A stretch of 64,000 nt of DNA from Faecalibacterium sp. I4-1-79 (GTDB taxonomy: Bacteria; Bacillota; Clostridia; Oscillospirales; Ruminococcaceae): positions 2,108,001 through 2,172,000 of the forward strand of contig NZ_CP094467.1 in assembly GCF_023347235.1 (NCBI RefSeq), given 5' to 3'. The notes under the pieces were generated by a model that was not told the origin of the DNA, searched no databases, and saw nothing but the letters and a program-made list of their open reading frames with translations. Position 1 is the first letter of the stretch. Every line of letters begins with the position of its first letter. A program made the position numbers and the translations under genes. This document shows, piece by piece, positions 8,189-16,308 of this stretch.

Positions 8189-9144
8189 ACCTTCTCCTTT
8201 TGGGCGGGGGCTTTATTCACCAGCCAGATGCCCACGCATACGAACACCAGCGCCGCCAGATACTGCCAGCGGAACAGCGGTTCGCCGTTGAGCACGGCGC
8301 TCAGCAGCACATTGACCACCGGGTTGACAAAGCTAAAGATTGCGATGCGGCTGACCGGGTTGTTTTTCATCAGCAGCGCCCACAAGATATAGCCTGCGCC
8401 GCAGATGAAGGCCAGATACAGCATGACCACCGCAGCCAGTGCGCTTTGCGCATGGAGACGGCCGCCCATGACAGTGCCCAGCACAAACAGTGCCAGCCCA
8501 CCCACAAACAGGTTCAGGAAGCAGACAGCAAAGCTGTCGGCCTTTTTGGTGACCGACTTGTTCCACGGGCCGGACAGAGTGAAGATGACGGTCGCCGCCA
8601 TCATGCAGAACACGCCCCAGCCGCTGCCGCCGCCGTGGTTGCCAATCGTACCGATAAGCACTCCGGCAAAACCCACAGCGCAGCCCAGCGTTTTTGCCGG
8701 GGTCATGCGGTCCGCATTGCCGTAGATAAAGTGGGCAAAGATGACGCCCAGAAAGCTCTGGGTGCTGTTCAGGATGCCGCCAAACGCGCCGGTGAGCATG
8801 GCCACGGCGATATAGTAGAACGCATACTGTGCCGTGGTCTGCCACAAGCCCAGCGCGCAGCACTCGGCTGCCACCCTGCCCCGGGGCAGGCGGGGTGCTT
8901 TTCCCTGCAGTAGGATACTGCCCAGCAGCACCAGCACGCTGCCCAGCATGAACCGCACCCCTGCAAAACAGAAGATGGAGGCGGTGTTGCCGGAGTCGAT
9001 GGAGAACAGGCGGTAGCCCAGCTTGATGAACGGAAAGGCCGAACCCCACAGGACATTGCAGAAGATGGCCAGCAGCACGGCGCACACCGGCGTGCCGAAG
9101 ATCTTATCCAGCTTTGCCGCACGGACGGCTGTATTATCAGACAT
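8185..9144 (-). CDS. EamA/DMT family transporter
   Basis: About 319 aa with ten predicted membrane helices in two EamA-like repeats; the first opens with NVLWGSAFPFIKLGY, a typical EamA start. Such proteins export metabolites or amino acids; the substrate cannot be read from the sequence. The ATG at 9144 is preferred over an in-frame GTG at 9156 because the GAGGA just upstream of 9144 lies inside that GTG extension. It follows metG by 12 nt and overlaps tatD by 4 nt. Confidence 0.85.
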   Translation of the reverse strand: MSDNTAVRAAKLDKIFGTPVCAVLLAIFCNVLWGSAFPFIKLGYRLFSIDSGNTASIFCFAGVRFMLGSVLVLLGSILLQGKAPRLPRGRVAAECCALGLWQTTAQYAFYYIAVAMLTGAFGGILNSTQSFLGVIFAHFIYGNADRMTPAKTLGCAVGFAGVLIGTIGNHGGGSGWGVFCMMAATVIFTLSGPWNKSVTKKADSFAVCFLNLFVGGLALFVLGTVMGGRLHAQSALAAVVMLYLAFICGAGYILWALLMKNNPVSRIAIFSFVNPVVNVLLSAVLNGEPLFRWQYLAALVFVCVGIWLVNKAPAQKEKV

Positions 9145-9156
9145 GATGTTCCTCAC

Positions 9157-11154
9157 TTAGTGGATGCGGCTGCCCACGGGGGTATCGTCACCGTAGAAAG
9201 CAATGGAGCAGCCGCCGTCGGCGGTGTCGGCAGCAAAGATCATGCCCTCGCTGACGTACTTGCCCTTGAGCATGGGACGGGGTGCCAGATTGCACACGAT
9301 GCCCAGCTTTTTGCCAATGAGATCCTCCGGCTTGAACCACTTGGCAATGCCGGACAGGATGCAGCGCTCCCGCTCGCCGTCAAAGACGGTGAGGTGCAGC
9401 AGCTTCTTGCTCTCCTTCAGGTTCTCGCAGGCGCGCACCTCGGCCACACGCAGCTCCACCTTGCAGAAGGTGTCAAAGTCGATCTCTTCCTCATGGGTGA
9501 AGTCCACGGTGCTCTCCTCTGCGGGGGCGGCAGCCTTCTTCTCGGCTTCCTCCTTGGCCTTGTTGGCAGCAGCGGCAGCGGCCTTGCGCTTCTCGTCCTC
9601 TTCCTTCAGGTGGGCGATCTCCTTAGCCACGTCAATGCGGGGGAACAGTGCCTCGCCCTTATGCACAGTATAGGTCTGCTGTGCGCCGTAGGTGGTCTTG
9701 GTCAGATCCAGTGCAGAAGCGTCCAGACCCAGCTGCTCCATCATCTTGGGGGCAGTGGTGGGCAGGTAGGCATTCAGCAGGATGCCGCACACGCGCAGTG
9801 CCTCGCACAGGTGGTACAGCACGCTCTCCAGACGCTGCTTGTTGGCCTCGTCCTTTGCCAGTGCCCAGGGTGCGGTCTCGTCGATATACTTGTTGGCGCG
9901 CTGGATGACCGCAAAGATCTCCATCAGTGCCTGCGGGATGGTCAGGTCATCCATATCGGCAGTGACCTTGGCGGTCAGCTCGTTGACCATGGTCTCCAGC
10001 TCGGTGTCGATGGCCTCGGTACCAGCCACGTTATGCACAGTGCCGCCGAAGTACTTTTCGCACATGGCCACGGTACGGCTGAGCAGGTTGCCCAAGTCGT
10101 TCGCCAGATCACTGTTGATGCGGTTGATCAGCGCTTCGTTAGTGAACATACCATCGTTGCCAAAGGGGATCTCGCGCAGCAGGAAGTAGCGGATGGCGTC
10201 CACGCCGTAGCGGTCGCACAGGATAACGGGGTCTACCACGTTGCCCACAGACTTGGACATCTTGCCGCCGTTCATCAGCAGCCAGCCGTGGCCGAACACC
10301 CGCTTGGGCAGCGGCAGATCCAGTGCCATCAGCATGGCAGGCCACAGGATGGTGTGGAAGCGCAGAATCTCCTTGCCTACCATGTGCAGGTCGGCCGGCC
10401 AGAATTTATCGTAATCGTGATAAGTTTCGTTGCCGTAGCCCAGTGCGGAGATATAGTTGCTCAGAGCATCGACCCAGACGTACATGGTGTGCTTGGGGTC
10501 GAAGGGCACGGGGATGCCCCACTTGACCGAGGTACGGGATACGCAGGTGTCCTGCAGGCCCTGCTTGATGAAGGCGATCATCTCATTCTTACGGCTCTCG
10601 GGCTGGATGAACTGGGGATTCTCCTCATAGAGCTTCAGCAGGCGGTCGGCGTACTTGCTGGTCTTGAAGAAATAGGCCTCCTCGTGGGCATCATAGACTT
10701 CGCGGCCGCAGTCCGGGCACTTGCCGTCCACCAGCTGGCTGTCGGTCCAGAAGCTCTCGCAGGGCTTGCAGTAGTGGCCGATGTACTCGCCCTTGTAGAT
10801 ATCGCCCTGCTCGTACAACTTGGTGAAGATCTTCTGGCAGCTTTCCATGTGGTAGTCATCGGTGGTGCGGATAAAGCGGTCGTAGCTGACATCCAGCAGC
10901 TTCCACAGATCCTTGACGGTGGCCACGATCTTGTCCACATACTCCTTGGGGGTGACGCCGGCATCGGCAGCCTTATCCTGGATCTTCTGGCCGTGCTCAT
11001 CGGTGCCGGTCAGGAACATGACGTCGTAGCCCTGCATCCGCTTGAAGCGGGCCAGCGCATCACATGCCACGGTGGTGTAGCTGTGGCCGATGTGCAGCTT
11101 ATCGCTGGGGTAGTAGATGGGGGTGGTGATATAAAATGTCTTGTGTTCGCTCAT
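9157..11154 (-). CDS. metG: Methionyl-tRNA synthetase with C-terminal tRNA-binding domain
   Basis: Charges tRNA-Met in the cytosol. 665 aa: class I core with HIGH at 21-24 and KMSKS at 298-302, a zinc knuckle with C129/C132 and C146/C149, an anticodon-binding helical domain, an alanine/lysine/glutamate-rich linker (about 510-545), and an EMAP/Arc1p-like dimerisation and tRNA-binding domain from about 555 to the end. Regulation is visible: a T-box leader lies immediately upstream. First gene of an operon with a DMT transporter and tatD. Confidence 0.97.
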   Translation of the reverse strand: MSEHKTFYITTPIYYPSDKLHIGHSYTTVACDALARFKRMQGYDVMFLTGTDEHGQKIQDKAADAGVTPKEYVDKIVATVKDLWKLLDVSYDRFIRTTDDYHMESCQKIFTKLYEQGDIYKGEYIGHYCKPCESFWTDSQLVDGKCPDCGREVYDAHEEAYFFKTSKYADRLLKLYEENPQFIQPESRKNEMIAFIKQGLQDTCVSRTSVKWGIPVPFDPKHTMYVWVDALSNYISALGYGNETYHDYDKFWPADLHMVGKEILRFHTILWPAMLMALDLPLPKRVFGHGWLLMNGGKMSKSVGNVVDPVILCDRYGVDAIRYFLLREIPFGNDGMFTNEALINRINSDLANDLGNLLSRTVAMCEKYFGGTVHNVAGTEAIDTELETMVNELTAKVTADMDDLTIPQALMEIFAVIQRANKYIDETAPWALAKDEANKQRLESVLYHLCEALRVCGILLNAYLPTTAPKMMEQLGLDASALDLTKTTYGAQQTYTVHKGEALFPRIDVAKEIAHLKEEDEKRKAAAAAANKAKEEAEKKAAAPAEESTVDFTHEEEIDFDTFCKVELRVAEVRACENLKESKKLLHLTVFDGERERCILSGIAKWFKPEDLIGKKLGIVCNLAPRPMLKGKYVSEGMIFAADTADGGCSIAFYGDDTPVGSRIH

Positions 11155-11164
11155 GGGGTTCTAT

Positions 11165-11478
11165 CTTCCTTTCTTTTGGTTCTGCAAGCAAAAAACGCTC
11201 CCGCCCTGCCGGGTATAACCGGACAAGGACGAGAGCGCTGAACCTTCGTGGTACCACCTTGCTTCGCTGTGCCCTTGCGGACGCAGCCTTTAGCCGACAA
11301 AAAACCGGCCTTGCGCGGTAACGGGCGCACCCCGTCGCAGGCTCATTGTTCACCTGCGCGGCTCCAAGACCATCTTCGGCACCGCGCGGCCTGCCCGGTT
11401 CCATCCTTCGGGCTTTCTGTCAGGCGCAGACGGTGCGTACTCTTCTCTTCACAGCCAATTTGACACAATTTTCAGTGT
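11165..11478 (-). promoter_or_regulatory. T-box leader of metG
   Basis: On the minus strand the leader contains the T-box core AAGGTGGTACCACG (about 11246-11259), which pairs with the acceptor end of uncharged tRNA, followed by a terminator stem (CGCTCTCGTCC with GGGCGGGAGCG, then TTTTTT, about 11190-11240). A long stem I region lies upstream; an ATG within GAACAATGAGC (about 11342-11352) is the candidate specifier, which would match tRNA-Met. T-box identity is firm; the specifier assignment is a reading of the likely loop. Confidence 0.88.
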
Positions 11479-11485
11479 TACTTTT

Positions 11486-11514
11486 ATCATACGCAAAAAG
11501 TGCGGATTTGTCAA
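11486..11514 (-). promoter_or_regulatory. Promoter of the metG T-box transcript
   Basis: Consensus -35 TTGACA (11509-11514), 17-nt spacer, -10 TATGAT (11486-11491) on the minus strand. Confidence 0.8.
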
Positions 11515-11597
11515 CAAAAAGATGCAGGATCACGCCACACAGAGCATCTGCCGCCCGCATTTTGGTGCACGGGCAACATCTGCTGCAGTGCTCCGTC

Positions 11598-12983
11598 TCA
11601 GACGGCGTAGCCCTTGCCCTTGATGACCTCCACCACCTGAGAAACGTACTTCTGGCAGGTGTCGTGGTCGGGAGCTTCCACCATCACGCGGACAAGCGGC
11701 TCGGTGCCGGACTCGCGCACCAGAATGCGGCCGGTATCGCCCAATGCTTCTGCCACAGCCTTGACTGCCTCCTGCACCGCCGGGTCGTTCTGCGCAGCCT
11801 TTTTATCCGTCACACGGACGTTTTCCAACACCTGCGGGTAGATCTTCAGCGGCTCGGCCAGCTTGCTCATGGGCATCTTCTTCGCCAGCATAACTTCCAT
11901 CATCTTCAGGCTGGTCAGGATGCCGTCACCGGTGCTGGCGTACTTGGAGAAGATGATGTGGCCGCTCTGCTCGCCGCCGATCCGGCAGCTGTTCTTAGCC
12001 ATGTATTCGTAGACGTACTTATCGCCCACGGCGGTCTTTGCATAGCCGATGCCCTGCTCGTCAAAGGCCTTGTACAGGCCAAAGTTGGACATGACCGTGG
12101 TGACCACGGTGTTGTTCATCAGCTCGCCGTGCTCCTTCATGTAGCAGCCGTAGATGTACAGGATGTGGTCGCCGGTAATGACGTTGCCCTTCTCGTCCAC
12201 GCACAGGCAGCGGTCAGCATCACCATCAAAGGCAAAGCCAACGTCCAGACCGTTCTCCACTACGAACTTCTGCAGGCCCTCGATATGGGTAGAACCGGCA
12301 TTATTGTTAATGTTCAGGCCGTTCGGCTTGTTGTTGATGACGTAGGTGTCAGCGCCCAGAGCGTCAAACACGGACTTAGCGATATTCCAGCTGGAGCCGT
12401 TGGCGCAGTCCAGACCGACCTTAATGCCCTTGAAGGAGTAGATACCCAGAGAGATCAGGTAGCCCATGTAGCGGTTACGGCCTGCCACATAGTCCACGGT
12501 GCAGCCGATGTGCTCCCGGTGTGCAAAGGGCAGCTCCGGCCAGTCCTTGTCAAACACATGGAGTTTGCCGTCAAGGTAGTCCTCCACCAACAGCAGGGTC
12601 TCCTCGGGCATCTTCTCACCGTAGCAGTCGATGAGCTTGATGCCGTTATCATAGAACGGATTGTGGCTGGCAGAGATCATAATGCCGCAGTCGAAGTCAT
12701 CCACGCGGGCAATGTAGGCCACAGACGGGGTAGTGGTGACGTGTAGCAGGTAGGCGTCTGCGCCGGAAGCAGTCAGGCCTGCGACCAGACTGTACTCGAA
12801 CATATAGGAGCTGCGGCGGGTGTCCTTGCCGATAACGATACGGGCGGGCTCATTGTTGCCGTTGCGCTCGCGCAGAGCGTTATAATACCAGCCCAGAAAA
12901 CGGCCAACCTTGTAGGCATGGTCAGCGGTCAGATCAATGCCCGCTTCCCCACGGAAGCCATCGGTCCCAAAATACTTTCCCAT
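11598..12983 (-). CDS. glmM: Phosphoglucosamine mutase
   Basis: Converts glucosamine-6-phosphate to glucosamine-1-phosphate for UDP-GlcNAc and cell-wall synthesis. 461 aa alpha-D-phosphohexomutase: N-terminal GKYFGTDGFRG, active-site serine loop ISASHNPFYDNGIK, metal loop DGDADR, sugar loop GGEQSGH and phosphate loop RESGTEPLVRVMVE. The GTDGFRG start and length fit GlmM rather than phosphoglucomutase. It is the last backbone gene before the accessory region; the orphan gap fragment lies 345 bp upstream of its start. Confidence 0.92.
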   Translation of the reverse strand: MGKYFGTDGFRGEAGIDLTADHAYKVGRFLGWYYNALRERNGNNEPARIVIGKDTRRSSYMFEYSLVAGLTASGADAYLLHVTTTPSVAYIARVDDFDCGIMISASHNPFYDNGIKLIDCYGEKMPEETLLLVEDYLDGKLHVFDKDWPELPFAHREHIGCTVDYVAGRNRYMGYLISLGIYSFKGIKVGLDCANGSSWNIAKSVFDALGADTYVINNKPNGLNINNNAGSTHIEGLQKFVVENGLDVGFAFDGDADRCLCVDEKGNVITGDHILYIYGCYMKEHGELMNNTVVTTVMSNFGLYKAFDEQGIGYAKTAVGDKYVYEYMAKNSCRIGGEQSGHIIFSKYASTGDGILTSLKMMEVMLAKKMPMSKLAEPLKIYPQVLENVRVTDKKAAQNDPAVQEAVKAVAEALGDTGRILVRESGTEPLVRVMVEAPDHDTCQKYVSQVVEVIKGKGYAV

Positions 12984-13178
12984 TCTTGATTACCTCGTTC
13001 CCAAAAGTGAACTTTTTATAGTGTATATGCTTTTCCCTGTTGCCTGATGCTCCCTGCAAAGAGAAGCAATATCGTCTGCATGGTACATCGGCTCCGGGAC
13101 GCTGTAAGTTCAGTATAGCACAATTCTCAGAGCAAATCATCCTTTCTTTGGATTTTCTCCCTGCAAGCAGATAAAAAA

Positions 13179-13216
13179 CGCCCTTCCTCTCACGGAATCC
13201 CGCAAAAGAAAGGGTG
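13179..13216 (-). terminator. Terminator-like hairpin after the orphan gap fragment
   Basis: CGCCCTTCC (13179-13187) pairs with GAAAGGGTG (13208-13216) using wobble pairs, and the minus strand continues into TTTTTT. It shares CAAAAGAAAGGGTG with the terminator behind intact gap (54933-54970), which suggests both follow gap 3' ends. Confidence 0.6.
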
Positions 13217-13328
13217 TTGAACTTAATATCCTGTTGTCGCGCCGATCACAGCATATTCGTACCAGAAAGGCTGTTATCAGCCGTCATTCGGCGCAGCGTC
13301 TCAAGCGCTTTTTAACGTTAGAACGTCA

Positions 13329-13432
13329 TTAGCAGTTCTCAGCAAAGTACTTAATGGTACGAACCATCTGAGAGGTGTAGGAGTTCTCGTTGTCGTACCA
13401 AGACACGACCTGAACCTGATAGGTGTCATCGT
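13329..13432 (-). pseudogene. Orphan 3' fragment of gap (possible att site)
   Basis: About 103 nt match the last 34 codons of the intact gap gene at 55074-55177 with two internal mismatches (13344 and 13362), in the same orientation and including the stop codon. It encodes the GAPDH end [20 protein letters not shown]. Similarity stops abruptly at about 13432. There is no promoter or start, so it is not a gene. The most likely origin is duplication of the target during integration of an island into the 3' end of gap. Confidence 0.85.
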
Positions 13433-14103
13433 AGCTACGCTAAATTTTCACGATTTTTTTTGTGATCGTTCATAATTTCGAAACAACAGTTACAGTACCA
13501 CAGCATACCGTTGTCGTACCAAAACCGGCTTATTCGTATTAAAATTATACCATGTTTTGGCGTTATTTTCAAGTTTTTTCGCAATTTTGTGTTTTTGGAT
13601 TTTTTGCATTTCCGCACTTTTTATGCGTATGGATTTTCATGTGATATCGTGCTCACTCTTCGGAGCGTCCGGGACCCGGGGCTTCCGCCGGGGCGTTCGC
13701 CCTGCCCAGATGCGCTCCTCAGGGTGGGTGATGACGGGTTGAATTACGGTTTGATTGGTGCATTGATGGACTAGCTTGGACGATGGGTTATCTCTGATTT
13801 TTGAAGAATACTTTTGAAGCGATTGAAGTTGTTTTGATGTGCAGATTGCCTTGATAGCTTCTTGTCTGTGATGTTCCTTTGCTTAGCCTCCGCTCTCCCC
13901 TGCTACCTCTCTTGCTGAAATTTCCCCGGAAGTGATTTTGAGGGATGGAATGAGAAACGGATATATTTGTTCGATATAGAACAATTGCTCCATTATAAAA
14001 CCGCATGGATGAGATTTTGTAATCACACCCACACGGTTTGAGGGTTAAAAAAATTTATAAAATGTGGAATTTCCCTTTGTCTCGAACTAAAACCGTTTTG
14101 CTT
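13433..14103. other. Gene-free stretch between the gap fragment and the RT locus
   Basis: AT-rich DNA with a short GC-rich patch (about 13660-13730). No convincing gene. It contains one arm (13769-13781) of an inverted repeat whose other arm (14128-14140) lies in the last codons of the second RT gene. It could hold an untranslated RNA, but I see no strong promoter. Confidence 0.4.
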
Positions 14104-14125
14104 CACCAAATCAGTTGGTGTTTTT
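14104..14125 (+). terminator. Weak plus-strand terminator
   Basis: CACCAA, 5-nt loop, TTGGTG then TTTTT on the plus strand, ending at the stop codon of the second RT gene. It would stop a plus-strand RNA from the 13.8-14.1 kb stretch. Confidence 0.45.
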
Positions 14126-16134
14126 CAGTCCAAGCTAGTTATAAACCCTATTTGATTTTTTTTGTAATTTTTAAAAATTGTTCTTTGATAAGTTCTATAA
14201 GTAATCCGGTTATCAAAAGAGCGTATTTTCCCCCAGTTAAAAAAGCTTTTTTCCGGTTTGTTCCCCTGATTTGAACGTTGGAGAAACTCACATAAAAGCT
14301 TTTTAATTTTTTCAGACGGAAGATTTACCTTTGATTCATTTGGCGTTATATCTTTCACAAACTGAGTAATTTTTTTCTTTAATTCATTTGACAAGAAAGG
14401 GCAATTATGAAATATAAGAATGTACCAAAATTCCTCATACATCATTGGCTCTCTTTTCGAAATTCTATCAATTTTATCATCAACCACTAACTCAACTTCC
14501 GCAAGAATTTTTTCAAAGAAATTCTTATAATATTTAGAGTACCGCAGTATGATTCCCCACAATATTGGGTTGTCCAATGCCCGAATTCTCTCAACAATAT
14601 TCTCCTCCACCTTAGAAGATAGTGTCAAGCCGTACTCCGAAAGCAACGGAAACCAATCACATAAATCAAACAAGTTTCCTTTTTCAAAAATGAATGCATA
14701 TCGCCAAATACATTTTCTCAACTTTTCTCTGACAATTTCATTGGCTTTAAAATCAACTTCATCATTAATATACGATAGAATTGATATAACTTTCCGTGTT
14801 GATTCAAACGAAGGGCAATATGCATAGATGTATAAAGTTAAATCGATCAGGAGCATTGCCTTCCCATATTGATCCTGGTGAAAAAGATTATATCCATTCC
14901 TTTTCCTCCCAATATTGTTTAGTATTGTCGAAAGCAGAAACGAAACGATAGTATGTCTTTCTTCTGAATACTTTTTCATTAAAACGGTTATTTCATCTTT
15001 TATTCGGTCAACCGGGATAAACGTATCTTTTACCAAAATCTGTTCTTCCGTTGGAAACTTGCGGAAATCATCTAGTTTCCCTTGATAGAAAAAATCACCT
15101 ATAGCATCCGCCAGTAGCCTTGTGCTTTCAAGCCAGTCTTTAGGCAAACAGGGTGTAGCGTCTTTTATATATTTCAAATCATTTAATCTTAGCAAATAGC
15201 GTTCCGCAATCAAACGATACTGTTCAACAATGTAATCAATCACTACATCGTTTGAGGCAAAAATGAAGATATCATCAACGTATCGGTATATTTTGTAATC
15301 AATTCCATAAACAATATTTTGAATTTCTAACGCCCTCTTAACTTCACAATCAATCCATTGCAACAGAATTTCAGCCATCATTCGAGAAAACTCAGGTCCC
15401 ACCACAATGCCATTCGAAAAGCGTCCATTAATGTTTTGCATAATTCGATCGATTTCCACGAACAAATTAGAGTTTTTTGCATTTTTTGCATCAACTGTAT
15501 TTTTTTCTATGCACCATGAAAAAGCGTGGGTGTAAATGCTATCAAAGCATGCTTTATAGTCCACTTTTGCATATACTGGAAATTTAAAATTATTCACACG
15601 CCAAATATGCGAACCTGTAAAGCTGTTAATTGATTTATATGGACCAATTTTAAAAAAAGTGCCACTCTGTTGAATTATCGATCGATCGGCAAAACAGGCT
15701 CTGTCTTGAAAATAGTGAATTTCTTTTTTCAAACGGGAGCGGTACACTAAATCCGTATTTTTTTGATGGTATCGAATAGAAAATTCATGATGTTGTTCAA
15801 AATAGTCTAAAATTTCTTTTTGATAGCAGTCGATAAAGAAAAACAAATTCAGTGCTGAACATGGTTGAATAATGCTCATTTCCCTTGTTGAATTAGTCCC
15901 CTTGAGAATCCTATACTTTAACGGCTTTGTTCCCCAACCATCCTCAAATAAAGATTTTCCTGCGGCCTTCATCATGTAGAAGTCTTTCAACAAGTTATTT
16001 ATCACTTTCTGCTGAGGCTTTTCTGTCAAAAACTCATAAAAACTTGTAAAAGAAAACAGTTCCGAAACTTCCACCGGAAGCAAATCTGTCAGGATAAAAT
16101 CCAACTTATTTCTCTCTAACCCCATCCACCCCAT
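14125..16134 (-). CDS. Defence-type reverse transcriptase, large partner (DRT3 Drt3b/UG8-like)
   Basis: 669 aa. The RT fingers-palm is recognisable: motif A KVDYKACFDS with D192, motif B-like GIVVGPEFSRMMAEI (242-256) and motif C YVDD at 285-288, all catalytic aspartates intact. The last ~300 residues form a helical domain without a recognised fold. No maturase or integrase domain is present, so it is not a group II intron or retroelement RT. GGGGAGG lies 8 nt before the ATG. Paired with a second RT 172 bp upstream with an ncRNA between, it fits the two-RT DRT3 anti-phage type (UG3 plus UG8); the subtype is assigned from memory and size, not by alignment. AT-rich composition unlike the backbone suggests transfer. 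Confidence 0.8.
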   Translation of the reverse strand: MGWMGLERNKLDFILTDLLPVEVSELFSFTSFYEFLTEKPQQKVINNLLKDFYMMKAAGKSLFEDGWGTKPLKYRILKGTNSTREMSIIQPCSALNLFFFIDCYQKEILDYFEQHHEFSIRYHQKNTDLVYRSRLKKEIHYFQDRACFADRSIIQQSGTFFKIGPYKSINSFTGSHIWRVNNFKFPVYAKVDYKACFDSIYTHAFSWCIEKNTVDAKNAKNSNLFVEIDRIMQNINGRFSNGIVVGPEFSRMMAEILLQWIDCEVKRALEIQNIVYGIDYKIYRYVDDIFIFASNDVVIDYIVEQYRLIAERYLLRLNDLKYIKDATPCLPKDWLESTRLLADAIGDFFYQGKLDDFRKFPTEEQILVKDTFIPVDRIKDEITVLMKKYSEERHTIVSFLLSTILNNIGRKRNGYNLFHQDQYGKAMLLIDLTLYIYAYCPSFESTRKVISILSYINDEVDFKANEIVREKLRKCIWRYAFIFEKGNLFDLCDWFPLLSEYGLTLSSKVEENIVERIRALDNPILWGIILRYSKYYKNFFEKILAEVELVVDDKIDRISKREPMMYEEFWYILIFHNCPFLSNELKKKITQFVKDITPNESKVNLPSEKIKKLLCEFLQRSNQGNKPEKSFFNWGKIRSFDNRITYRTYQRTIFKNYKKNQIGFITSLD

Positions 16135-16162
16135 TGACTTTTCCTCCCCAATAGTATATGCT
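16134..16162 (+). promoter_or_regulatory. Promoter of the inter-RT ncRNA
   Basis: TTGACT (16134-16139), 17-nt spacer and TATGCT (16157-16162) on the plus strand. The -35 starts at the first base of the large RT gene's start codon on the other strand. Confidence 0.65.
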
Positions 16163-16167
16163 TAATA

Positions 16168-16308
16168 GGCAAGCATATGTTTTGCAGTGTTTATCATGTA
16201 AACACACACATCATCGGCACGGTAAACGCTTCGGCCAATATCGTGTTTAGAGCATAGCTACGGCAAATGCTCCGAGACGGTAAGGGAAACCTTACCGTTT
16301 TGTTTTTT
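16168..16308 (+). ncRNA. Predicted ncRNA of the two-RT system
   Basis: About 140 nt on the strand opposite both RT genes, filling the gap between them. It has its own promoter and ends in a perfect 9-bp GAAA-capped terminator (ACGGTAAGG/CCTTACCGT, 16277-16298) with TTTTGTTTTTT, whose end overlaps the stop codon of the small RT. Near the 5' end a 7-bp hairpin GTGTTTA/TAAACAC (16187-16205) is followed directly by single-stranded ACACA (16206-16210); a second hairpin GAGCAT/ATGCTC spans 16250-16272. Published DRT3 ncRNAs are reported to template poly(GT) from an ACACAC motif, so this stretch may be the template. Orientation is inferred from promoter and terminator. Confidence 0.7.

Noticed and set aside
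9160-11241. A 693-codon plus-strand frame opposite metG
   Set aside because: Shadow of metG, whose synthetase motifs are all on the minus strand; no ribosome site or known domain in the plus frame.
13242-13330. A second complete gap gene left of the island
   Set aside because: Only the last ~34 codons match; the similarity ends abruptly at 13432 and nothing upstream encodes GAPDH.
13435-13774. Short frames between the gap fragment and the RT locus
   Set aside because: No ribosome site, low-complexity translation, and no family; treated as intergenic.
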